Assembly (NCBI GenBank): GCA_036365145.1
Contig: JAEOAD010002566.1
Location: forward strand, 4,112,001 to 4,176,000
Direction: 5' to 3'
From: Orientallactaga sibirica
Taxonomy: Eukaryota > Chordata > Mammalia > Rodentia > Dipodidae
DNA length: 64,000 nucleotides
Under the pieces are notes generated by a model, which saw nothing but the letters and a program-made list of their open reading frames with translations, ran no database searches and was not told the origin of the DNA. The position numbers and the translations under genes are program-made. Shown piece by piece: positions 52,282 to 63,075 of the stretch. The number at the start of each line of letters is the position of its first letter. Within the stretch, counting starts at the first letter, position 1.

Positions 52282-52824
52282 CTTCAGCCGGTCCCTGAGG
52301 CCCAGGACCTGGTACTCCAGCTCCCGGAGCTGGGGCTGGGTGGAGTCTGTGGATCGCAGCAGCTCCAGGACCTCCTGCAGGGGCCCTTCCACTCCGTCCC
52401 CTGTATCTTCTTCTTCCTGGCCCTTCGGGACCCTGTGGTTCTGGATCGAGGAGTCCCATGGCACACGCGGGCTCTCTTCTCCCAAGTCCCTCCAGCCGGG
52501 TCGCTCCACAAGTGCACCCCTGGTTGGATGCATCAGGGCTGGTAGCAGACCCAGGGGCGGGGGTTGCTCCCGGATTTCCTCTTCTGTGCACACCGAGGGG
52601 CCTGTGGCCAGGGGAAGGAAGCCCACATCCGAGGTGGATGCCGATGTGCTAGTCTCAGGGTCTCGGGGGTCCTCGGAACCGAAGGAGTCCATCTCCAGCA
52701 ACTCCTGACTCCGGCTCTGCAGGCTGGAGCCCTCAAGTCCATTGTCAGACAGGTAGCTGAGGACAGAGGTGGCCCTTGGCCCATGGAGCAGCAAGGCCTG
52801 CCGAGCTGGCTGCTGTAGGACAGA
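52282..52824 (-). CDS. Unidentified minus-strand gene, penultimate exon (543 bp, 181 codons)
   Basis: Open throughout, phase 0 at both ends, between a ccctccag acceptor (52825) and a gtatgc donor (52281). The product starts SVLQQPARQALLLHGPRATS. It then has an acidic Ser/Thr-rich stretch (ELLEMDSFGSEDP, ETSTSASTSDVGF) and a Pro-rich middle. It ends in a Leu-rich, heptad-like segment (EVLELLRS, LRELEYQVLGLRDRLK) compatible with a short coiled coil. I do not recognise the family. It could be the C-terminal part of a coiled-coil, cytoskeletal or scaffold protein, but no function should be assumed. Confidence 0.78.
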
Positions 52825-53149
52825 CTGGAGGGGACACACGACAGCCTCAACAGCCACGCAGGGACCATAGGAAGATGCCCTAGAGGGGCTTCCCCGACCG
52901 ACCTCTGCATGTCCAGATGGTCAGGACAGCAGAGGTCTGTCACGGTGAGTAGCATCTCAGAGGTGCTGGTTAGACCTTGTCACCTCAGCGTCTTCATTGA
53001 CCCTCCAGCTCTGTCACATGCTCTTGCCTCAGGACCTCAGCATTGTGGCCCTCTACGTCCAGTGTCCCTGCACATGACCTCATGTGCCTCTGCCGTCCTC
53101 ACCACAGGTCCTCACTCAGACATTCCATGCCCAGACACGTTATTTTATA

Positions 53150-53774
53150 TATATTTTTTGTTTTGTTTTCCCATGTAGGGACTCACTCTAGCCCAGGCTG
53201 ATCTGGAATTCACTACATAGCCTCAGGCTGGCCTCAAACTCACAGGATCCTCCTACCTCTGCTTCCCAAGTGCTGGGATTAAAGGTGTGCACCACCATGC
53301 CCAGCAGAGAGAGACAGAGACAGACATGGGCACAGCAGGGCCTCCAGCCACTGCAAATGAGCTCCAGATGCAGGCACCACTTTGTGCATCTGGCTTCATG
53401 GCAAGCGCCTTAGCACTTTCCAGCTCCAGATACCTTATTTTAAAAGGCAGCTCCCACCTGCCCCAGCAGCTTCCTCCCGCCCCAGCAGCTTCCTCCCTTC
53501 TACTCTGTTGCCCTGGGGTCCTCTCCCTTAGGCTGGCACTGGGTGTGTCTCTCATCTGGTCATTGTTCCCTGTAGAATGTCACCTCCCCGAGGGCATTCC
53601 TCGGTCAAGCAGAGGTCTGAATGAGACCCAGACTCCCACAGTGTTTGTTTCCATAGGAACAGTAGTGGTCAATAGGTGTTCCCTGTGTACCTGTCACCTC
53701 ATTAACTCATGTACCCATGAGGGGAGTAAGGATTTGAATCAACAAGCGTGAAAACACAGCCTTTCTGCCCTCAC

Positions 53775-53810
<36 letters not shown>

Positions 53811-54130
53811 CACTGCCCTTCTAGTCAAGTGTCCTTTTAAGGGTCCAAGTTTAGTAACTCATTTAACCTCACCAAAACCCAGCTGAGGAGTGCTGCCTGT
53901 CCTCATTGTTGTGATACAGAAAATGAAGTCCAGAGGCCTGTCTGAGGTCACACAGCGTGTGGGAGGCAGAGGCCACAGAGCATCTGTTCTCAGTGGCTGC
54001 ACAGTCTCACTACATAGCCAAGGTTGGCCTGGAACTCACTGTGTAGCTGAGACTAGCCTCGAACTTAGAGCAATCTTCCTGCCTCAGCCTCCCAAGTGCT
54101 GGGATTTGCGGGCATACACCACCATGCCCA
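53150..54130. mobile_element. Intron of the unidentified gene: B1(-), B2 fragment, CA repeat, old B1
   Basis: B1(-) 53160-53305; B2(-) fragment 53305-53410; (AC)n 53780-53809; diverged B1(-) 53995-54125. The remaining intronic DNA to 54957 is non-repeat. I found no further exon in it. Confidence 0.75.
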
Positions 54131-54957
54131 ATGATGGATGTTTAACAAGTATGCCAGATAAGAAAGTTCCCTGTGCCTCCACAAGTCTCTCCTGTGAGGC
54201 CACTCTCCCCAGCCAAGGCCTAGAAGATGACAGAAGGTCGGTCCAGCTCAAGTCATTGACCTCCCGGGCTGGGCGGGATGTCTTGTTTTCATTTCTGTTC
54301 TCAAGCTCCTTATGGGGAAGAGGCCAGGTGTCTCCCCACCCATACGGTGACCTCCATGTGCCCAAGTCCACACCTAAAGGGGGGGGACAAGCCCCAGAGC
54401 CCAGGCTTGGGGGAGGAGCGTCCACTTGAGGTGATTTATGGCCTGTCCTTAGTCAGAGCGCAGCAGTGAAATGACTTCCAGGTCTGTTGAAGGAATCACG
54501 TGTGGACACGTGCACATGCAATAAGGAAAAGACCCAAGGGCAGCGCCAGGGACAAGGCTCAGCTGGCAGTGTCCCTAGGGGGAGATGGGAGGAGGGGCAG
54601 GCAGTGGGTTCTGAAGGGCTCCTGGTCCCTGAAGGTCATGGGCAGATGGATGCTTCGATGTGCACAACTCTACATCACACTTCTGGATGCACATAGGTAG
54701 TCTGACACCAGTAAGGTGGAGGTCAAGGCCATGGCTGGGCAACAGGACCCTCCACGGAGTGCCACTCTCAATGTGCAGAGCACCAGCCCAGCCTGGGGCC
54801 AGCAGCTCCTGAGGCCCAGAGGAGCTCAGGCATCAGAAGAAGCCACGCCCCAGCCCAGCCTCCCGTGAGGCTAAATCCCGAGTGGGCATTGCCCAGCCCA
54901 CAGCTTCTGTCCCCAGAGATCCCCTGCATCCCCACCAGCTGGAGGAGGCTCGCTCAC

Positions 54958-55087
54958 CAGGTAGTATCTCTCCCGGAAGCTGGGGGTGCTTGGAGGAGTC
55001 CAGGTGTACAGGGAACCCTTCCTGCTGCCCACAGAAAACCTGCCCGTGGGGCTAGGTGACACCAGCAAGTTCTCAGAGTCCAGAGGG
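54958..55087 (-). CDS. Unidentified minus-strand gene, antepenultimate exon (130 bp)
   Basis: Begins after a ttctcctgcag acceptor (55088) and ends at a gtgagc donor (54957). It reads PLDSENLLVSPSPTGRFSVG, then SRKGSLYTWTPPSTPSFRER and YYL. The end phase (0) fits the 543-bp exon. TPPSTPSFRERYYL looks like a conserved short motif rich in phosphorylatable residues. Its first base completes a codon from an exon farther right that I could not locate. Confidence 0.7.
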
Positions 55088-55089
55088 CT

Positions 55090-56722
55090 GCAGGAGAAGG
55101 GAGAGGCCAATGTGGTCAGTGACAGGAGGTCCCAGGACCCAGGATCCCAGAACTCTGCGGCAGAAGGCATCCGCCTTCATCTTACAGAATAACCCCCAAG
55201 GCCCAGGGCTCTGCTGCGTTCTTCCCACAAATCCTATTGGCTAGTGACAGGCCTCTAAGGCCAGGTTATTGACACAGAAGGAAAACAAAGTTCCACCGTG
55301 AACAACTTGCTTGGGCCAGGGGGCACAGAAGCCTTTGGGCATTGCTAGAAACGGGCTGGGACTGTGAGGAGGCTGGCCTGAACTGTTGGACATGGCCAGG
55401 GACCCTGGGCTGTGGGGTTGCAGATGGCCCTATCTTCAGGAGTCCCTGGCAATGGTGACTGGCCTTCCCTACATTGTAGGGAAGCACACATTGTAGTGTG
55501 CTGTCATCTCCCAGAATGGGCAGAACTGGCGAGGCCCTCCCCCTGGACCCCAAAAGGCTCTGACCATTCCATAAGTCAGACTTTGCCACCCACAGTTCCT
55601 GACCTTGTGGCTAGCTGCCCAAGAGACCCTTATGTGGCTGAAGTCACGTAGCCCTTTCACCATTTCTCCCCCCCCCCCAGCTTTGAAGTCACAGCCTTCT
55701 GTTATCTTCTCTTCTGCCCTTCCCCTTGTCTTCCCTTCCCCCACAGCTTTGAAGTTACTAGTCCTTCGGCCACCTAGATAACAGCCCATAAACTATGCAT
55801 CCCATTGCCATATATTCTGTATGTGCCATCTCAACCTTCCCCAAGTGGTTATAAACCCACTCCCCTTTTGAATAAATGAGTGCTGTCCATCAGATAAGCC
55901 CTCAATGGCTTTGGAGTGGAAGAAATTGGAGAAAGCACAGAACCCAGATGTCTTATGTTGTGGGAAATGATGGGCTATGCAATGTGACCTAAGGTAGCAT
56001 TTAAAAAATATGTCCATATCAGTGAGAGGCAACAGGCTCTTAAAAGAAGTCTAATAGACCTAGAGCTTGCAGTTTCTTAGCATGAGCTGCAAGGCATCTA
56101 TCAGAGCTTGTTTGCAGCAGCTAAGTTTTGTTGCAGTCATTGTCAGTCTGGTAATGATGATCCCTATCTACGTAGTGCTCTCTCTCTCTCAAATATATTT
56201 ACATACATACAAAGAGGTGTGGTGGCAATACATCTTGTGATGCAGCATTTTGGAAGGTTGGAGGGGAGGATCCAAGATGATCTGTTTAGTCAAGAGCCTG
56301 AGACTGCACGATCAAATGTGCATCAGGTTAGCAAAGATTTAGACAGAGTGCAAACAAAAACAAACAGAAATCAAAGGAAGAAAGGGAAGGAACTCTCATG
56401 CTCTCTCTCTTCCTGCTTATTTCTTGCTCTCAAATAAATAAATAAAAATAAAACATTAAAAAAGGTGGGGGGGGCAGTGCTTAGCGGTTAAGGCGCTTGC
56501 CAGCAAAGCCAAAGAACCCATGTTTGATTCCCCAGTACCCACATTAAACCAGATGCACATGGTGGCACATGTATCTGGAATTGATTTGCAGGCACCAGGG
56601 CCTCCAATCACTGCAGACAAACTCTAGATGCATGTGCCACCATGTACATCTGGCTTACATGGGTTCTGCAGAATCAAACCTAGGTCTTTAGGCTTCACAG
56701 GCAAGCGTCTTAACTGCTAAAC
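55090..56722. other. Unassigned DNA around the partial LTR, and SINE remnants
   Basis: 55090-55330 is non-repeat. 55900-56460 follows the partial LTR and shares several words with 57430-57570. B2(+) fragment 56475-56590 and B2(-) 56590-56720 are cut by the full LTR. No exon is recognised. Confidence 0.6.
55332..55895 (+). mobile_element. Partial LTR, same family
   Basis: Matches the 56723-57411 LTR from GGGCATTGCTAGAAACGGGC to AATAAATGAGTGCTGTCCAT. It lacks the extreme 5' bases and everything after the CATCAGAT that follows the polyA signal. It is followed by AAGCCCTCAATGGC, which resembles the DNA just after the other LTR at 57425. Confidence 0.75.
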
Positions 56723-57411
56723 TGTTGGGCTTTGCTAAAAACGGGCTGGGACTGTGAGGAGGCTGGCCTGGGACTCTGGGCTGTGGGGCTGCAGCTGGCC
56801 CTATAATCAGGAGTCCCTGGCGATGGTGACTGGCCTTCCCTACGTTGTAGGTGGTAGTGTGCCCTGTCATCGCCCAGAGTGGGCAGAACTGGCAAGGCCC
56901 ACCCCCTGGACCCCAAAAGGCTCTGACCATTCCATAAGTCAGGCTTTGTCCCCCACAGTTCCTGACCTTGTGGCTAGCTGCCCAAGAGACCCTCATGTGG
57001 CTGAAGTCACGTAGCCTTTAAACCATCTCCCTCACCCCCACAGCCTTTGAAGTCACAGCCTTCCGCCCTTCCCCTTAACTTCTCTCAACTCCTCCCCCAC
57101 AGCTTTGAAGTTACTAGTTCTTCTGCCACCTAGATAACAGCCATAAACTATGCATCCGATCGCCATATAGTCTGTACGTGTCATGTCATCTCAACCTTCC
57201 CCAAGTGTTTATAAACCCACTCCCCTTTTGAATAAATGAGTGCTGTCCATCAGATGGTCTCCGGGTGTTCATTGCCCTTCATCGCACTCACCCGCTGCTC
57301 CAGGATGGACCCTGCTTCCCCCACCCCCAACTCCTCCCTCCCTTCCTCCCTCCCTCGCCTGGGATGGTGGTGGCCAACAACACACGGAAACGGTAACAGT
57401 AAAGACCCGCA
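56723..57411 (+). mobile_element. Solo LTR of an endogenous retrovirus-like element, full length (689 bp)
   Basis: Starts TGTTGGGCTTTGCT and ends GTAAAGACCCGCA, with TATA-like TGTTTATAAACCC and polyA signal GAATAAATGAG followed by an R/U5-like region. It interrupts an antisense B2: CTAAAC before and CTAAGC after form a 4-6 bp target duplication. There are no internal retroviral genes. Copies of the same family lie at 37162, 44901 and 55332. Confidence 0.8.
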
Positions 57412-60400
57412 CTAAGCCATCTCTCCAGCCCTCAATACCGCTTTCAGTGTGGAGAAATTGTGCATACAGCAGGGAGGTCTTATGTTGTGGGAAAGTGGGC
57501 CTATGCAATGTGACTAAGGTAGGGTATTTAAATATCATGTCCATATGCAGGAAAGCCTGTTCCTCTTAAAACAAAGCTTCCGGGCTGGAGACATGGCTTA
57601 GCAGTTAAGGCGCTTGCCTGCAAGGCCAAAGATCCCAGGTTTGATTCCTCAGTACCCACGTAAGTTTGTTTGCAGTGATTGGAGGCCCTGGTATGCTCAT
57701 ATTCTATCTACCTCTGTCTCTCTCTCTCTCTCAAATATATATATATATACATGCCCCAGGTGTGGTAGCACACATCTTTAATCCCAGCATTTGGGAGGCA
57801 GAGGTAGGAGGATCCAAGTGAGTTTAGGACCAGCCTGAGACTACATAGTGAATTCCAGGTTAGCCTGGGTTACCGTGACACACTGCCTTGAAAAACCACA
57901 GAAAGAAAGGAAGAAAGGAAGGAAGGAAGGAAGGTCTCCAAATAACTAGGCCCTACACATAATATAGGACCTACATTAACCAGACTCTACCCCTATCTAG
58001 AAAAGAGTGTCGCCGGGCGTGGTGGCGCACGCCTTTAGTCCCAGCACTCGGGAGGCAGAGGTAGGAGGATCACTATGAGTTCGAGGTCACCCTGAGACTA
58101 CATAGTGAATTCCAGGTCAGCCTGAACTAGAGTGAGACCCTACCTTGAAAAAACAAAAAAAAAAAAAGAGTGTTCCCAGGACTGCAGAGATGGCTTAGTG
58201 GTTAAAATGCATGCCTGTGAAGCCTAAAGACCCCAGTTTGCTTCTCCAGGTCCCACATAATGCACATAGTGGCGCATGTGTTTGGAGGTCGTTTGCAAGG
58301 GGCTAGGGGCCCTGGTGCACCCAATGTCTCTCTCTGTCTCAAATAAATAAATAAATAAATAAATAAGTAAATAAATAAATATTAAAAACTGTTAAAAGAA
58401 GAGTGTCTCTTTTCACATAGCATAAATTATATCTGCCCTGCTCCTCTATGTCTGTCATGTAGCATATTCACATAGTAATGCTGGCTGGGCATAGAGTTTG
58501 AAACAGAAGTTTCTGCTGGGTGTGCTGGTGCACTCCCTTAATCCCCACACTAAGGAGGCAGAGGTAGGAGGATCATTGTGAGTTTGAGGACAGTTTGACA
58601 CTACAGAGTAAATTCCAGGTCAGCCTGGGCTAGAGTGAGACCCTACCTAAAAGAAAAAAAGAAAAAGAGAAAGAAAAAAAAGAAAAAAAAGAAATAGAAT
58701 CTTCTACCTTCCTAGACACAGAAAAGTGTACTTAAAAAATATTTATTGGTGCCGGGCGTGGTGGCGCACGCCTTTAATTCCAGCACTCAGGAGGCAGAGG
58801 TAGGAGGATCGCTGAGAGTTCAAGGCCACCCTGAGACTACATAGTTAATTCCAGGTCAGCCTGGACCAGAGTGAAACCCTACCTAGAAAAACCAAAAAAA
58901 AAAAAAAAAAAAAAAATTATTATTGAGCCGGGCGTGGTGGCGCACGCCTTCAATCCCAGCACTCGGGAGGCAGAGGTAGGAGGATCGCCATAAATTCGAG
59001 GCCACCCTGAGACTACGTAGTTAATTCCAGGTCAGCCTGGACCAGACTGAGACCCTACCTGGCAAAACCAAAGAAAAAAAAAATTTATTGGGCTGGAGAG
59101 ATGGCTTAGTGGTTAAGGCGCCTGCCTCCTAAGCCTAAGAACACTGGTTCCAATCTCCAGCGGTTCCAATCTCCAGGTCCCACGTTTAGCCAGATGCAAA
59201 GTGACGCAAGGGCGCAATGCCGCACTTGACCACAAGGGGGCGCACGCATCTGGATTTCGTTCGCAGCAGCTGAGACACTGCTGGAGCGCCCATCTCTATC
59301 TGTCTTCCCTTCTCTCTCTCTCTGTGTCTCTCTGCAAAAAAAAATAAAAAAAATTATTTATTTATTTTACAGAGATAGAGACAGAGAGAGAGAGAAAAGA
59401 GAGAATGGGCATACCAGGGCCTCTAGCCACTAGAAATGAACCCTGGATGCAGGTGCCACCTTGTGCATCTGGCTTATGTGGGTCCTTGGGAATTGAACCT
59501 GGGTCCTTTGGCTTTGCATTCAAGTGCCTTAACTGCTAAGCCATCTCTGCAGCCCTGTACTTTTTTTCTGAGGCAAGCCCAACAGACTGGCCTATTTTTC
59601 ATGAGAGAGAGAGAGAGAGAGAATTGGCATGCCAGGGCCTCTAGCCACTGCAATCAAACTCCAGATGCATGAGCCACATTGTGCACCTGTGCAACTTAGC
59701 ACATGTGTCACCTGTATGTCTGGCTTATGTGACATTTGGGAGTCAAACCTGGGTCCTTAGGCTTCACAGGCAAGCGCCTTAACCATTAAGCCATCTCTCC
59801 AGCCCAGAAAAGGGTACTTTTAAGGTTTTTTAGGGAAGGGAAGGGAGTCTAATTAATATGTGACTTGCGGTATGTGAGGGAATGGGGCGTATGTGACGGG
59901 GGATCTCTCTGCATAGGGGAGTATGGCATGGTTAATGTGTGACCATATTGTGTAATGAGTCACTCACTCAGCCTGTTTCTAGAAGGGACAGACTTTTCGT
60001 GCCTATGTGGTATGACATTTACTGATGCGAGACATTATTATTATTATTTCAAGACAGGGTCTTGCTGTAGCCCAGGCTGACGCGGAACTCACTCTGTAAC
60101 CTAAGCTGACCTGGAAGTCCTACCTCAGCTCCCGAGAGCTTGGGTTAAAAGCAAGCGCCACCATGCCTGGCTGGTTTCCTATAACATAATTCGTAATTGT
60201 GTTCAATGATCCTTCTTCCTCACTCTGAGATGCGTCATGGGGCTTCCATATATTCCCCACCCCTCATGGTTCGGTAGGGCAGGTCCAGTTATTCTGTGCA
60301 GCAGAGGCCAAAGGGGAATGAGGCTGGGCTCTGGCTCTCTCCTGCTTCCCAAGCCAGCACCCTGGGTCTGGTAGGCTCCTGGCCAGGACTGAAGCTGCAG

Positions 60401-60494
60401 CCTTAGCGGTCCTATCTCCTTCAGCCATATCTAGCTGCTGAGATAGCCCCAGTCTAGGCAAACAATTTCCACACTTACTATACCTTCTATTTTT

Positions 60495-60525
<31 letters not shown>

Positions 60526-61190
60526 TTGGTTTTTCGAGGTAGGGTCTCACTCTGGTCCAGGCTGACCTGGAATTAACTCTGTAGTCTCTGACCTCTGCCT
60601 CCCGAGTGCTGGGATTAAAATTCAGGTAGGGTCTCACTCTAACCCAGGCTGACCTGGAATTCACTCTGTAGTCTCAGGGTGGCCTTGAACTCACAGTGAT
60701 CCTCCTACCTCTGCCTCCCCAGCGCTGCGATTAAAGGTGTGCTCCACCATGCCTGGCTTGTTGCTATTTTTTTGAGACAAGCTCTCATGGCTTGATGTCA
60801 GAGTTACTATGTGGCCCAGGCTGGCCTCAAACTCATGTTCCTCCTATATCAGGACCCCCTCTCCGTGCTGAGATTATAGGTGTGTAACTCATGCTATCAC
60901 TGAACCCCTCCCTCCTCTACCCTCTCCAGCCCCCATAAAGGTCTCAAACACTTGTATAATCCAGGCTGCTCTGAAACTCAGGTGAAGATGGCCTTGAACA
61001 AACACATACATAATATATGCATGTATATACATATATTTTGGTTTTTCCAGGTAGGGTTTCACTCTGGCTCAGGCTGACCTGGAATTCACTATGTAATCTC
61101 AGGGTGGCCTTGAACTCACGGTGATCCTCCTACCTCTGCCTCCCGAGTGCTGGGATTACAGGTGTGCGCCACCACGCTGGGCATATACAT
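57412..61190. mobile_element. SINE cluster on the right
   Basis: B2(+) 57583-57735; B1(+) 57755-57900; B1(+) 58012-58165; B2(+) 58178-58385; B1(+) 58500-58650, 58752-58890 and 58926-59070; B2(+) 59091-59345 with CCACAAGGGGGCGC; B2(-) 59350-59560 and 59600-59810; B1(-) 60530-60625, 60625-60760 and 61040-61185. Non-repeat stretches 59815-60050 and 60180-60480 show nothing recognisable. Confidence 0.8.
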
Positions 61191-61645
61191 ACATACATAC
61201 ATACATACATACATACATACATGTATATATGTAATACATATATAACGACAACAAAATAAAGATGAATGAAATGTCAGGAATAGCCATCTCCCTGGTTCGT
61301 GCCGGCTTCCTCATCCTTTCAGAACTACCACCCTCCCTTGTCCCTGTCTTCATAAAAAAGCTCTCATCACTATGGCTTCTGGCATTTCTCTGGCGGGCGG
61401 CCAGCGCGAGGCTCTGCTGCCGCCTGGCGGACACAGGGAGAAACGCAGCACGGTGGCTGCATTGCCATCTTGGGCCCTGGTTCATTTGACATCTGTCATC
61501 AAGCGCGGGTGCACCTCTTCTCCCAAAGGTCAGTCCTGCTGCGCTGGAATAACCAGAACCTTCCAGATGTGCACCTAAGGCTTATATACCTTCTCTTGCC
61601 TCAGGCTCTGATCTGCTCCTTCCAAAGTTTTTGATGTTATTAGTG

Positions 61646-61690
<45 letters not shown>
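61191..61690. other. CATA repeat, unique stretch and long poly-T before array 5
   Basis: (CATA)n 61186-61221; non-repeat 61260-61640 including CTGCTGCCGCCTGGCGG (61413-61429); poly-T of about 42 bases 61650-61691. No convincing exon on either strand. Confidence 0.65.
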
Positions 61691-61694
<4 letters not shown>

Positions 61695-63075
61695 TTTCAC
61701 TGTGGATTCTGAGGGCTCTTCTGAGCCACGCCCCAGCCCCTCACTGTGGATTCTAGACAAGGGCTCTACCGCTGAGCCACGCCCCCAGCCCCTCACTGTG
61801 GATTCTAGACAAGTGTTCTACTGCTGACCACGCCCCCAGCCCCTCACTGTGGATTCTAGACAAGGGCTCTACCGCTGAGCCACGCCCCCAGCCCCTCACT
61901 GTGGATTCTAGACAAGGGCTCTACCGCTGAGCCACGCCCCCAGCCCCTCACTGTGGATTCTAGACAAGGGCTCTACCGCTGAGCCACGCCCCCCAGCCCC
62001 TCACTGTGGATTCTAGACAAGGGTTCTACTGCTGAGCCACGCCCCAGCCCCTCACTGTGGATTCTAGACAAGGGCTCTACCGCTGAGCCACGCCCCCAGC
62101 CCCTCACTGTGGATTCTAGACAAGTGCTCTACCGCTGAGCCACGCCCCAGCCCCTCACTGTGTATTCTACCGCTGAGCCACGCCCCAGCCCTCACTGTGG
62201 ATTCTAGGGTGATCTACCGCTGAGCCACACCCCCAGCCCCTCACTGTGGATTCTAGACAAGTGCTCTACCGCTCCCCCCAGCCCCTCACTGTGGATTCTA
62301 GAGTGCTCTACCGCTGAGCCACCCAGCCCCTCACTGTAGATTCTAGACAAGTGCTCTACCGCTGAGCCACGCCCCCAGCCCCTCACTGTGGATTCTAGAC
62401 AAGTGATCTACCGCTGAGGCCCCAGCCCCTCACTGTGGATTCTAGAGTGCTCACTGAGCCACGCCCCAGCCCCTCACTGTGGATTCTAGACAAGTGCTCT
62501 ACCGCTGACCACGCCCCCAGCCCCTCACTGTGGATTCTAGACAAGGGCTCTACCGCTGACCACGCCCCCAGCCCCTCACTGTGGATTCTAGACAAGGGCT
62601 CTACCGCTGAGCCACGCCCCCAGCCCCTCACTGTGGATTCTAGACAAGGGCTCTACCTCTGAGCCACGCCCCCAGCCCCTCACTGTGGATTCTAGACAAG
62701 GGCTCTACTGCTGACCACGCCCCCAGCCCCTCACTGTGGATTCTAGACAAGGGCTCTACCGCTGAGCCACGCCCCCAGCCCCTCACTGTGGATTCTAGAC
62801 AAGGGCTCTACCGCTGAGCCACGCCCCCAGCCCCTCACTGTGGATTCTAGACAAGGGCTCTACCGCTGAGCCACGCCCCCAGCCCCTCACTGTGGATTCT
62901 AGACAAGGGCTCTCTGAGCCACGCCCCAGCCCCTCACTGTGGATCCTAGACAAGGGGCTCCGCTGATCCACGCCCCCAGCCCCTCACTGTGGATTCTAGA
63001 CAAGTGGTTTTACCGCTGATCCACGCCCCCAGCCCCTCACTGTGGATTCTAGACAAGGGCTCCATCCCTGAGACA
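61690..63075. repeat. Satellite-like array 5 of the ~52-bp unit (about 26 copies)
   Basis: Same unit and same orientation, but about 40 kb from the others and outside NPAS1. It is preceded directly by a long poly-T (61650-61691) and followed by CCATCCCTGAGACAGTCCCA and a B2 remnant. Units between 62540 and 62900 are very regular; 62150-62470 is irregular. Confidence 0.95.

Noticed and set aside
61156..61489. Overlapping open frames on both strands at 61.2-61.5 kb
   Set aside because: No splice context, no recognisable motif, and part of the frame is a CATA repeat.
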